From: 40CM-2-70-7 sp035505915
GTDB lineage: Bacteria; Gemmatimonadota; Gemmatimonadetes; Gemmatimonadales; GWC2-71-9
DNA length: 64,000 bases
NCBI GenBank assembly: GCA_035505915.1
Contig: DATJQI010000032.1
Location: 1-64,000, forward strand
Reading direction: 5' to 3'
Shown: piece by piece, positions 16,609 through 24,546 of the stretch
Layout: the number at the start of each line of letters is the position of its first letter
Numbering within the stretch: position 1 is the stretch's first letter
Notes under the pieces: model-generated
Seen by the model: only the letters and a program-made list of their open reading frames with translations
Told to the model about the DNA's origin: nothing
Database searches by the model: none
Program-made: the position numbers and the translations under genes

Positions 16609-17253
16609 ATGAAACGCGAATGGCTTCTGGTAGCGTTGGCGATCGGCGCGGCGGCCCCGGCATCGGCCCAGCTGATCGGCATGCCGGTGTGGAACAGCCC
16701 GTCGGGCGGCACCGGGCTCACCATTTCCGGCGACTACGGCAAGCCGGACAACAACGGCGGCTCGGGCTCGGCCTTCGGCGGCCGCGCGACCCTCGGTCTC
16801 GGCACCCTGTCGGTGACCGCCGGCCTGGCCAGCGACAAGCCCAGCGGCGGCTCGAGCGTCACGTCCTACGGCGGCGACCTCGCGTTCCGCGTCATCGGCG
16901 GGCCGCTGGTGCCGGTCAAGATCAACATCCAGGGCGGGGCCGCCCACGCCTCGGTGTCGGGCGTCGGCTACACCAACGTCACCGGAGCGGTCGGCATCGG
17001 CGTCACCTTGCCCATGCCCGGAATCAGCATCGAGCCCTACGTCTCCCCCGGTATCCGGTACCAGAAGGTCGGCTCCATCGGCCCCATCGCCGGCGCCAGC
17101 AGCACGAATTTCGGATTCGCGGTCGGCGCCAACGTCGGCTTCGGGATGCTCGGCGTGCACCTGGCCTACGACCTCACCAAGGTCTCCGGCGGGAACGTCG
17201 GTATCTTCGGCATCGGCGTCCACCTGGCGCTGAAAGTGCCGCTCGGGATGTAG
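16609..17253 (+). CDS. Small outer-membrane beta-barrel protein
   Basis: 214 aa. A clear signal peptide (residues 1-20, cleavage after ASA). The mature protein is rich in Gly and alternates hydrophobic and small residues in about eight to ten strands (GGRATLGLGTLSVTAGLASD, FGFAVGANVGFGMLGVHLAYDL), as in OmpA/OmpW-like porin-fold domains. The ATG used has a GGAGGG site 5 nt upstream; a GTG five codons earlier is less likely. Function unknown; such proteins are common in Gemmatimonadota-like genomes. Confidence 0.7.
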   Translation: MKREWLLVALAIGAAAPASAQLIGMPVWNSPSGGTGLTISGDYGKPDNNGGSGSAFGGRATLGLGTLSVTAGLASDKPSGGSSVTSYGGDLAFRVIGGPLVPVKINIQGGAAHASVSGVGYTNVTGAVGIGVTLPMPGISIEPYVSPGIRYQKVGSIGPIAGASSTNFGFAVGANVGFGMLGVHLAYDLTKVSGGNVGIFGIGVHLALKVPLGM

Positions 17254-17284
17254 GCCGTTCACATTCACGCAGGCCGTCTTTACC

Positions 17285-17324
17285 TTTGGGGCGCGCCCCT
17301 CCGTACACCAGGGCGCGCCCCAAA
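17285..17324 (+). terminator. Strong hairpin, likely terminator
   Basis: tttggggcgcgccc (17285-17298) and its exact complement (17311-17324), a 14-bp stem around a 12-nt loop, followed by ccattt. The T tract is weak, so it may also act as a 3' stabiliser or attenuator before the lipoprotein gene. Confidence 0.6.
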
Positions 17325-17340
17325 CCATTTCGGGAGACCC

Positions 17341-17733
17341 GTGCGACCCCTGACCCCGTTCGCTGTTCTGGCGCTGCTCCTCGGCGCGTCCGCCTGCGCC
17401 ACCACATACGACGCCACGCGCCTCGGCGTACCGGTCACCCTGGCGGACTCGAGCCAGGCGCCCGCGGGCACCCCGTTCCGGGTGACCAAGCACCCCGTGT
17501 TCGTCTTGTGGGGATTGGTGACGGCCAGTGAGCCGAACCTCGAAGATCTCTTCGCCGGCCAGCTCGGCGCCGGGGCGTCCTTGACCCGGGTGCGGATCCA
17601 TTCGCGGATGACCTGGAGCGACCTGCTGTTCACGGTGATCACCGCGGGCTTCGTGTCCCCCCGGTCCGTGACGTTCGAAGGCCAGATCGTGGGCGGGGCC
17701 GGCGCCGGCCCGGCGCCCACCGCCTCCCACTAG
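17341..17733 (+). CDS. Bor-like lipoprotein
   Basis: 130 aa from a GTG. A signal peptide ends in the lipobox LGASAC (Cys19). The pattern of the mature part, 'HPVFVLWGLV', an acidic/Asn segment, 'RVRIHSRMTWSDLLFTVITAGFVSPRSVTFEG' (seen in two halves), resembles the Bor/Iss lipoprotein fold, where a similar ITLGIYTP-type stretch is found near the end. That resemblance is by eye. Its stop overlaps the convergent waaA stop in CTAG. Confidence 0.55.
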   Translation: MRPLTPFAVLALLLGASACATTYDATRLGVPVTLADSSQAPAGTPFRVTKHPVFVLWGLVTASEPNLEDLFAGQLGAGASLTRVRIHSRMTWSDLLFTVITAGFVSPRSVTFEGQIVGGAGAGPAPTASH

Positions 17734-19034
17734 TCCAAGAGCCCCCGCACCAGCGCGGCGGTCCGCTCCGCCGCTCCACGTCCTTCTTCCACCACCCGCC
17801 GCGCCGCGAGCCCCGCCGTTCGCCGCGCGGCGGTGTCGTGATGCCAGACCGAGAGCCTTCCCACCAGCGCCTTGCGCCCGTCTTCGGGCAGCGTCACGGC
17901 GCCTCCCGCCTTCAGGAGCAGTCCGGCGTCCCGGCTCATCTGCCAGCGGGGCCCGAAAATCACCGGGATGGCGAACGCCGAGGGCTCGAGCACCGAGTGG
18001 AGCCCGGCCCGGTGGTACGCTCCGCCGACGAACGCCACGTCGGCGGCGGCGTAGAGATCCGCCAGGATCCCCACCCGGTCCACCACGATCAGCGGGGCCG
18101 AGCCGCCCGGCGCGAGCTGGGAGAGCCGGACCGGGCGGGGCAGGCCGGCCGCCTCCGCGCGGGTCGCGATGCCGGCCAGGTGGTCGGGGTTCGGTTCATG
18201 GGGTGCCAGCACCAGCCGGGCCGCCGGAAGCTGGATGCGGAGGTCGGCGAACGCGGGAAGCAGGACCGCTTCGTCCGCGGGCCACGTCGATCCCGCCACC
18301 AGCGTGTAGGCGCCGCCGCCGGGCACGGCGAGCCGCGCCAGCGCGTCCCCGGTCGGGTCGAGGCGCTCGGCCCGCTCGAGCACGCTGTCGTAGCGCGTGT
18401 CCCCGGTGATGGTGACCGCGCCGGGGCGGGCGCCCAGCCGCTCCAGCCGGCCGGCGTCGTCCTGGCTGATCGCCCCGATCCGGTCGAGCGCTTCGTAGGC
18501 CGGTCGGGCCCAGCCACGGGCGGGCCAGCGGAGCCGGGAGCTCGAGGGGGACACGGTCGCCGAGATCAGGCCCAGCTTCACCCCCCGGGCCGCGGCGCCG
18601 AGAGTGAGCTCCGGCCAGACGTCGAGCTTGGAGAAGATCAGCGCCGACGGCCGCAGCGCGTCGAGCGCGGCGCGGATGGCGGCGGGGCGGTCCCACGGGA
18701 GGTAATCGGCGATGTCCGCCGGCAGACTCTGCGCCAGCCGCTCCGCCGACGGCGAGAAGAACGTGTACGCCAGCTGCCAGTCGGGGCGCGTCGCGCGGAG
18801 CATCTCGACGACGGGCTTGGCCTGCAGTCCCTCGCCGACCGACGGCGCGTGAATCCACACGAGGGGGCGGCGGGGATCCCGCGCGCGCTCGCCCCAGGCG
18901 GCCAGCCGAGCCGCGAGCTCCCGCCGTCCTTCCAGACCCCGCGCGAGCTTGGGCGCGAAGCGGGCGGCCACCGGGGCGACGCCCGCCACCGTCCTGATGC
19001 CCAGCCGGTACCACAGCGACGGGCCCCGCGCCAT
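17730..19034 (-). CDS. waaA: 3-deoxy-D-manno-octulosonic acid (Kdo) transferase
   Basis: 434 aa. Typical KdtA/WaaA: an N-terminal membrane anchor region, 'VWIHAPSVGEGLQAKPVV' with the catalytic acid region (SVGE), 'YTFFSPSAERLAQSL', 'DYLPWD', then the GT-B C-terminal domain with 'GSTWPADE', 'APHEPNPDHL', 'VDRVGILADLYAAADVAFVGGA' and 'HSVLEPSAFAIPVIFGP' (key parts). It adds Kdo to lipid A precursor, so the cell makes LPS. It starts directly after the DsbA-like gene stop. Confidence 0.92.
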   Translation of the reverse strand: MARGPSLWYRLGIRTVAGVAPVAARFAPKLARGLEGRRELAARLAAWGERARDPRRPLVWIHAPSVGEGLQAKPVVEMLRATRPDWQLAYTFFSPSAERLAQSLPADIADYLPWDRPAAIRAALDALRPSALIFSKLDVWPELTLGAAARGVKLGLISATVSPSSSRLRWPARGWARPAYEALDRIGAISQDDAGRLERLGARPGAVTITGDTRYDSVLERAERLDPTGDALARLAVPGGGAYTLVAGSTWPADEAVLLPAFADLRIQLPAARLVLAPHEPNPDHLAGIATRAEAAGLPRPVRLSQLAPGGSAPLIVVDRVGILADLYAAADVAFVGGAYHRAGLHSVLEPSAFAIPVIFGPRWQMSRDAGLLLKAGGAVTLPEDGRKALVGRLSVWHHDTAARRTAGLAARRVVEEGRGAAERTAALVRGLLD

Positions 19035-19661
19035 TCAGGTGCCGGGGTGGGCGGTCTTCGCGGTGTAGATCGAGTCGAGTACCGTCTGGAGCACGGCGTA
19101 CGGCGGAGCGCCCTCCAGCAACCCGCCCTCGATGTAGAAGGAGGGCGTGGCGTGCGCGCCGGCCCGGGCCGCACTGGCCGCATCGGCGTCGATGGCGGGC
19201 CGGGTCGCGTGCCCCTCGACGCAGGTTCGCAAGGCCGGCTGTGAGAGATGAAGAGAGTCGCCGAGTCCATACAGGTACGGCAGCGGCGCATCGAGGTCCG
19301 CCCACTCATCCTGGTGGTGGTACAGCAGATCGTGCATGGGCCAGAACTTCCCCTGCCGGGCCGCGCACATCGCCACCTCGGCGGCCGGGATGGTGTTCTT
19401 GTGGATGCTCGTCAGCGGAAGGTTGATGAACACCCAGTGGACCTTGCCGGTCTGGATGTAGTCGTGCTCCACTCTGGGAAGCTCGGTGATCGCGAACGCC
19501 CGGCAGGCGGGGCACTGGAAATCGGCCATTTCATACACGGTGACCGGCGCGGTGCGCGCGCCCTGGGAACGCTGGGCGGCTCCGTCGGCCTGCTGGCCGC
19601 GCCCCGGCGCGGCGGCGGCCAGAGCAAGGAGCGACACTGTAACAAAGCGGATACCGCGCAC
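19035..19661 (-). CDS. DsbA-like periplasmic thioredoxin-fold protein
   Basis: 208 aa. A signal peptide (RFVTVSLLALAAAAPGRGQ) is followed by a DsbA/DSBA-like thioredoxin fold with the redox motif CPAC (Cys50, Cys53) in 'FQCPACRAF', a helical insert with 'FWPMHDLLYHHQ', and the cis-Pro loop 'ATPSFYIEG'. The GTG used is preceded by AAAGGAA; a longer frame with an ATG 15 codons upstream lacks a clear ribosome site. It likely oxidises or isomerises disulfides in exported proteins. Adjacent to waaA and probably co-transcribed. Confidence 0.85.
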   Translation of the reverse strand: MRGIRFVTVSLLALAAAAPGRGQQADGAAQRSQGARTAPVTVYEMADFQCPACRAFAITELPRVEHDYIQTGKVHWVFINLPLTSIHKNTIPAAEVAMCAARQGKFWPMHDLLYHHQDEWADLDAPLPYLYGLGDSLHLSQPALRTCVEGHATRPAIDADAASAARAGAHATPSFYIEGGLLEGAPPYAVLQTVLDSIYTAKTAHPGT

Positions 19662-19789
19662 GGATTCCTTTCGGTTGAAGGGGCCGAACTCTTTTCCCGG
19701 CTGCATCTTGGGGGGGCCGCGCCGCCCGAGTCAAGCGCGCCCGGGGCGGACTGACACCATTCCGGCCGCGACAGCGTAGTTTTCGGGCC

Positions 19790-20593
19790 GTGATCCTCTC
19801 CTGGCTTCACCGGATCGCTCTGATCCTCCAGACGCTCACCATCCCCGCGCCCACCGGGTACGTGAGCGATTTCGCGGGCGTGCTCGACGCCGGCTCCATC
19901 AGCCGCATGACGGCGACCATCCAGGACCTGAAGGCCAGGACCAAGGCGGAGATCGCCGTGGTGACCCTGTCGAGCCTCCAGGGCCGCGACGCCGGGGACG
20001 TGGCCCTGCAGATCGGCCGGGCCTGGGGCGTCGGGGCGAAGGGGAATCCGGGTGATACGGTCCGCAACCGGGGGATCGTGATTCTCTTGGTGCCCCGCCA
20101 GAATCACCGGGCCGGCACGGGGAAATTCTGGATCGCGACGGGCCTGCAGAGCGAGGGGATCGTCACCGACGCGGAGGCGGGCCGGATCCGCGACGAGGTG
20201 ACGCCCGAGCTGGCCCGGGAGGACTACGGCGACGCGCTGGTGCACGCCACGCAGCTCGTGGCCCAGCGTCTCGCGCAGGGGTTCAACGTCACCCTCGACT
20301 CGAGCACCACGCCCCCGGTGAATGAGCCCTCGGGCCGGGACGTGGGCCAGTCGCCGATCCCCTTCATCGTCATCGTCGCCCTGATGCTGCTCTTCGCGGG
20401 CCTCCGCTCCGGACTCCTGCCCGGGCTCCTCCTGGGGAGCGCCATGTCCCGTCGCAACCGGTGGGGCGGCTGGGGGAGCGGCGGCGGCTGGGGCGGCGGT
20501 GGGGGCAGCTGGGGCGGGGGCGGCGGTGGCGGCTTCGGCGGGTTCGGTGGAGGCGGCGGATTCGGCGGCGGCGGTGCGGGAGGGAGCTTCTAG
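19790..20593 (+). CDS. TPM-domain protein (YgcG-like)
   Basis: 267 aa from a GTG. An N-terminal hydrophobic segment leads to a TPM domain (YVSDFAGVLDAGSISRM, KTKAEIAVVTL, DVALQIGRAWGVGAKG, RGIVILLV, ATGLQSEGIVTDAEAGRI). A membrane helix (about 190-210) is followed by a Gly/Trp-rich, low-complexity tail of about 50 residues ending in GGAGGSF, standard for this family. TPM proteins usually pair with LemA, as here two genes downstream. -10-like TAGTTT lies 7 nt before the GTG, so the mRNA may be leaderless. Confidence 0.85.
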   Translation: MILSWLHRIALILQTLTIPAPTGYVSDFAGVLDAGSISRMTATIQDLKARTKAEIAVVTLSSLQGRDAGDVALQIGRAWGVGAKGNPGDTVRNRGIVILLVPRQNHRAGTGKFWIATGLQSEGIVTDAEAGRIRDEVTPELAREDYGDALVHATQLVAQRLAQGFNVTLDSSTTPPVNEPSGRDVGQSPIPFIVIVALMLLFAGLRSGLLPGLLLGSAMSRRNRWGGWGSGGGWGGGGGSWGGGGGGGFGGFGGGGGFGGGGAGGSF

Positions 20594-21312
20594 TGGCCAA
20601 GACGACGGTGGAGCAATTCGCGGAGAGCGTTCGGGGGGCCCTGGGGGCCCATCTCGTCAGTCTCGTGCTGTTCGGGTCGGCGGCCCGGCGTGGTGACGGC
20701 GGCCCGGCGGACACGATCGTGATCCTGGACCGCGTCGACGGGGCGGCGCTGGCGTCGCTCGCCGCGGCGTCCCGCGACTGGCTGAAGGACGGCCATCCCG
20801 CGCCGCTCGTGTTCGGCGAGGGCGAATGGAAGGACTCGGCCGACGTGTTCGCCATCGAGCTCGGCGACATGCGGGCCCACCATCGCGTCCTGGCGGGGCG
20901 GGACCCCTGGGCCGGGGTGGCGCCGCGGGACGAGGATGTGCGCCGGCAGCTCGAGCAGGAGCTGCGCGGCAAGGTGATCCGCCTGCGGCAGGCGTACGTC
21001 GGCGCGGCGCGGGAGCCCGCCGAGCTCGGGCGGGCCGTGCTGGGCAGCGTATCGGGCTTCCTGACGATGCTTCGCGCGGTGCTGCGCCTGGCCCGGCGCG
21101 ACGCGCCGGCGGACCGCGCCGCCCTCATCGCGGAGGCGGCGCCCCTGGTGGGGTTCGAGGCCGGCCCGGTGACCACGCTGGCCGTGGCGGCCCGCGAGCG
21201 TCGCGCCGTGAAGCTCGCCCCCGATGATCCCGCCGCCGCCGCCTATCTCGCGGCGGTGACGCGGACCGCGCAGTACGTGAACGACCTTCCCACAAGGAGT
21301 GATGGCCGGTGA
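20593..21312 (+). CDS. Nucleotidyltransferase-fold protein with altered active site
   Basis: 239 aa from a GTG overlapping the TPM stop. The start resembles the Pol-beta/MNT nucleotidyltransferase domain: LVLFGSAARRGDGGPADTIVIL, where Gly28-Ser29 is the expected GS pair but the second metal-binding Asp of the usual DxD is Ile42, leaving only Asp40. The C-terminal part is helical, like HEPN-type or substrate-binding helices. It sits between TPM and LemA genes and may be a regulator or scaffold rather than an active enzyme. Its stop overlaps the lemA start. Confidence 0.65.
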   Translation: MAKTTVEQFAESVRGALGAHLVSLVLFGSAARRGDGGPADTIVILDRVDGAALASLAAASRDWLKDGHPAPLVFGEGEWKDSADVFAIELGDMRAHHRVLAGRDPWAGVAPRDEDVRRQLEQELRGKVIRLRQAYVGAAREPAELGRAVLGSVSGFLTMLRAVLRLARRDAPADRAALIAEAAPLVGFEAGPVTTLAVAARERRAVKLAPDDPAAAAYLAAVTRTAQYVNDLPTRSDGR

Positions 21313-21872
21313 ACGCACGCCGTTTCCTTTCGGTGCTCGCGCTCGCGCTGGTGGCGGGCTGCGGGTACAACACGATCCAGACCTACGACGAGCAGGTGAA
21401 CCAGGCCGGCGCGCAGATCAAGGTGCAGCTGCAGCGCCGCGCCGACCTCATTCCCAATCTCGTCGCGACGGTGAAGGGGTACGCCAAGCAGGAGGATACG
21501 ATCTTCATCGCGGTGGCCAACGCGCGGGCCAAGCTGGCGGGTGCCGTGCAGAGCGGCGACCTGGCGCAGATGGCGCAGGCCAACGCCGGGCTGACCGCCC
21601 CGCTCGGCCGCCTGCTCGCGATCGCCGAGAATTACCCACAGCTCAAGTCGAACGAGAACTTCCGGTCCCTGCAGGACGAGCTGGAGGGGACCGAAAACCG
21701 GATCGCCGTCTCGCGGGGGGACTACAATCAGGCGGTGAACCAGTACAACGCGTACATCCGGCGCTTTCCGGCCGTCCTGACCGCCAAGATCATCGGCAAG
21801 GGACCGCGGCCGTACTACGATCTGGAGACGCCCGGCGCGGCGAACGCGCCGAAGGTGGATTTCTCGCATTGA
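21309..21872 (+). CDS. lemA: LemA family lipoprotein
   Basis: 187 aa from a GTG. Lipobox LVAGC (Cys18) after a short signal peptide, then the LemA domain with 'YNTIQTYDEQVNQAGAQI', 'QLQRRADLIPNLVATVKGYAKQE', 'AENYPQLKSNENFRSLQDELEGTENRIAVSR' and 'YNQAVNQYNAYIRRFP' (parts shown), one of the most conserved family signatures. LemA is a helical membrane or outer-membrane-linked protein of uncertain role, commonly next to TPM proteins. Followed by a GGTTAG repeat element. Confidence 0.9.
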   Translation: MNARRFLSVLALALVAGCGYNTIQTYDEQVNQAGAQIKVQLQRRADLIPNLVATVKGYAKQEDTIFIAVANARAKLAGAVQSGDLAQMAQANAGLTAPLGRLLAIAENYPQLKSNENFRSLQDELEGTENRIAVSRGDYNQAVNQYNAYIRRFPAVLTAKIIGKGPRPYYDLETPGAANAPKVDFSH

Positions 21873-21879
21873 AAAGAAA

Positions 21880-21990
21880 GTCGGTTAGTTGTTAGGCGGT
21901 TAGGCGGTAGTAAACAACCGAGGGGCCTCGAGAACCGGGGCCCCCCTCGTTACGAACTAACCGCCTAACCGCCTAACAACTAGTAACTAG
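21880..21990. repeat. Mirrored word-repeat element, GGTTAG word (lemA/M23)
   Basis: Left arm 21880-21910, right arm 21957-21990. The arms share a perfect 23-nt inverted match with linkers TT, GC, GC. The core (21919-21949) is a hairpin, cgagggg with cccctcg, that could end both convergent transcripts. The M23 peptidase TAG stop lies inside the right arm. Confidence 0.85.
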
Positions 21991-22925
21991 TCGACGATCG
22001 CATCCGGCATCACGTAGTGCAGCGGATCGACCGCCTTGCCGTTCACCCACACTTCATAGTGCAGATGCGGTCCGGTGGCGAGGCCGGTGGCGCCGACGAG
22101 GGCGATCTTCTGGCCCCGCGTCACGCGCTGGCCCCGGACCACCAGGACCTTCGAGCAATGCGCGTACCGCGTCACCAGGCCGTAGCCGTGGTCGATGGTG
22201 ACGAAGTTTCCGTAGCCGTCTTCCCAGCGCACGTCGGCCACCACGCCGGCGGCCGGCGCCTCGATTTCCGCGCCCATCGGAGCCGCCACGTCGATGCCTT
22301 CGTGCGGCCGCGCGAGGTGCAGGATGGGATGCACCCGCTCCGCGGTGAACGCGCTGGTCAGCCATCCCTTGGTGGGCATGATCGACGGCGTCGCGGCGAA
22401 CCGGGTCTGGTGCGCGTGCAGCGAGTCGTAGGCGTCGCTCACGGACTTGGACAGGATGTCGGCGCGGCGGATCAGCCCGTCCATGTCCTCGCGCACCGCC
22501 AGCGCCTGCTGGCCCTCGGGACCCAGGGCCGCGAGCGAGTCGCGCTCGGACCAGGCGCCCGGAGGTCCGCCGATTCCCGCCAGACGGACGCCGGAGTCGA
22601 GCGGCGCGAGACCGGCGAGCAGCCGGACCTCTTCGTCGCGCTCCGCGAAGACGTGCAGGGTGTCCTGGAGATCGGAGAGACGAGACCGCATCCGCTGGAG
22701 CTCATCCGAGAGCAGGCGATTCTCGCGCTCGAGAGACCGGGAGCGCGTGATGCTGATGCCGCGCGTCAACGCCGCGCCGCCCAATACCAGCAGCACGAGG
22801 CCCAGGACGGAGCCGAAGCCGATGAGCGCCTTGACCACCGACAGCGACACCTCCATGGCACGGGAGGCTCCCGAGCCGTGAGGCACCAGCAGGACGGTCC
22901 AACGGCGATCGACTTTTTGGCTCAC
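21987..22925 (-). CDS. M23-family metallopeptidase (murein hydrolase type)
   Basis: 312 aa. A membrane helix near the start, a coiled coil (about 60-110), then the peptidase M23 domain: the zinc ligands HEGIDVAAP, 'GYGNFVTIDHGYGLVTRYAHCS', 'GLATGPHLHYEVWVNGKAVDPLHY' in pieces (HLHYEV holds the active His). These enzymes cut peptidoglycan cross-links or activate others. The GTG has AGGAG six bases upstream and lies 23 nt from the predicted transcription start, so the longer TTG start, which would lie in the -10, is rejected. Confidence 0.88.
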   Translation of the reverse strand: MSQKVDRRWTVLLVPHGSGASRAMEVSLSVVKALIGFGSVLGLVLLVLGGAALTRGISITRSRSLERENRLLSDELQRMRSRLSDLQDTLHVFAERDEEVRLLAGLAPLDSGVRLAGIGGPPGAWSERDSLAALGPEGQQALAVREDMDGLIRRADILSKSVSDAYDSLHAHQTRFAATPSIMPTKGWLTSAFTAERVHPILHLARPHEGIDVAAPMGAEIEAPAAGVVADVRWEDGYGNFVTIDHGYGLVTRYAHCSKVLVVRGQRVTRGQKIALVGATGLATGPHLHYEVWVNGKAVDPLHYVMPDAIVD

Positions 22926-22954
22926 AAAGCTCCTAAAGGCCGACAAGAGCGCCA

Positions 22955-22983
22955 AACATAGGCCCGGGTACCAGGGGCGTCAA
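22955..22983 (-). promoter_or_regulatory. Promoter of the M23 peptidase gene
   Basis: Minus-strand TTGACG (22983-22978), 17 nt, TATGTT (22960-22955). Transcription from about 22948 gives a short leader with an AGGAG ribosome site. Confidence 0.6.
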
Positions 22984-23022
22984 CCGAGCCTGAAACCCCG
23001 TAACCGTTCACCCCACAGTGAT

Positions 23023-24546
23023 TTAGGCCGCGGACTGCGGCTTGGGAAAAAGAATCGGCGGCTTTCCGACGGTGCGGCCGGCGGCAAGGGGGGTGTCCAG
23101 GTCCGTGAGGCGAACCTCCCCCCACGGCCTCCCGGGCGCCACCACCTGCCAGATCTCGGACGCCTTGCCCGGCAGGAACGGGCCGGCCATCACCGCCAGG
23201 CGCTCGACGGTGCGGGTCAGGTTGGCGAGCACGGAATCGAGCGCGGCGTCGTCCCCGGCTTTGGCGAGCTTCCACGGGGCCGTCTCCTCCACGTACCGGT
23301 TGGCGCGGGTCGCCAGCGCGATGAGCGCCTCCGCGCCTCCCTGCAGATCGATCGCGTCCATCGCCCGGCGGTACGCCGTGACCGACGCGCGCGCGTCCGG
23401 CTCGAGCGGCGTGGCGAACCCCGTGGGATCCGCCGGCACGGCGCCGCCGCGATACCGGTGCACCATCGACACGGTGCGGGACACGAAGTTCCCCAGCGTG
23501 TCGGCGAGGTCCGCGGCGTAGCGCGCGTCGTAGCGCTCCCACGTGAAGTCGCCGTCTGCCGCGAAGCCGATCTCCCGGAGCAGGAAGTACCGGAGCGGGT
23601 CGGGCCCGAAGCGCTTGATGGCCTCGGAGAGATTCACGGCGGTCCCCGCGGTCTTGCTCATCTTGGCGCCGGCCCACTGCACGTACCCGTGCGCCCAGAC
23701 TTCCCGCGGCAGCGCCAGGTCGGCCGCCAGGAGCATGGCGGGCCAGATCACGCAGTGAAAGCGCGTGATGCCCTTGCCGATGACGTGGAGATCGGCGGGC
23801 CACCGGCGCTCGAAGCCCGCTTCGGGAAATCCGGTGGCCGAGATGTAGTTGATCAGGGCGTCGAACCAGACATAGACCGTCTGGTCGGGATCGCCGGGGA
23901 ACGGAATGCCCCACGGCAGCCGCACCCGGGAGATCGAAATGTCCTGGAGCCCGCCCTCGATGAGCCGGAGCACCTCGTTGCGGCGGATCTCCGGCTCGAC
24001 GGCGAAGGTGCCGTCCGAGATGAGCCGATGGACCCGCTCGGCGTACGCCGAGAGCCGGAAGAAGTGATTCCGCTCCTTCGTGGGGACGAGCGTCAGGGTC
24101 GGGTGCTCGACGCAGTGCCCGTCCACGATCTGCGCGCCGGTCTTGAACTCCTCGCAGCCGGTGCAGTAGAGCCCTTCGTATTCCGAGACGAAGAGGTGGT
24201 CGGGATGGCGGGCGGCGATGCGCTCGAGGAGCGCCGTCACCCCGCGGGCGTGCCGCGGCTCGGTGGTCCGGATCCAGTCGTCGTGGCTGCAGCCCAGGAG
24301 GCGCCAGTAGTCGGCGAACGTGGCCGCCATCCGGTCGACCCACGCCTGCGGCGTGACGCCGGCCTGGGCGGCGGCCTGGATGACGGACTGGCTGTGCTCG
24401 TCCATCCCCATCAGGAAGTGCACGTCGTCGCCGGCCATCCGGCGGTACCGCGCGATGGCGTCCGCGCCCACCTTCTCGAGCGCGTGCCCGAGATGCGGGT
24501 CGCCGTTCGAGTAGTCGATGGCCGTGGTGAGGTAGTACTTACCCAA
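23023..24546 (-). CDS. metG: Methionyl-tRNA synthetase
   Basis: 507 aa. Class I synthetase with the HIGH motif as HLGH (residues 18-21) and KMSKS as KMSKT. The connective-peptide region has the knuckle 'YCTGCEEF...GHCVEH', with His at the place of the last Cys. 'NRYVEETAPWKLAK' marks the anticodon-binding helical domain. The C-terminal tRNA-binding (EMAP-like) domain of the long form is absent. It starts with TTG, overlapping the ricT stop by 8 nt. It makes Met-tRNA, including for the initiator tRNA encoded 17 kb away. Confidence 0.95.
   Translation of the reverse strand: MGKYYLTTAIDYSNGDPHLGHALEKVGADAIARYRRMAGDDVHFLMGMDEHSQSVIQAAAQAGVTPQAWVDRMAATFADYWRLLGCSHDDWIRTTEPRHARGVTALLERIAARHPDHLFVSEYEGLYCTGCEEFKTGAQIVDGHCVEHPTLTLVPTKERNHFFRLSAYAERVHRLISDGTFAVEPEIRRNEVLRLIEGGLQDISISRVRLPWGIPFPGDPDQTVYVWFDALINYISATGFPEAGFERRWPADLHVIGKGITRFHCVIWPAMLLAADLALPREVWAHGYVQWAGAKMSKTAGTAVNLSEAIKRFGPDPLRYFLLREIGFAADGDFTWERYDARYAADLADTLGNFVSRTVSMVHRYRGGAVPADPTGFATPLEPDARASVTAYRRAMDAIDLQGGAEALIALATRANRYVEETAPWKLAKAGDDAALDSVLANLTRTVERLAVMAGPFLPGKASEIWQVVAPGRPWGEVRLTDLDTPLAAGRTVGKPPILFPKPQSAA

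Noticed and set aside
22926..22955. TTG start giving ten more residues to the M23 peptidase
   Set aside because: The TTG lies in the -10 hexamer of a good promoter, so it would not be transcribed; the GTG has an AGGAG site.
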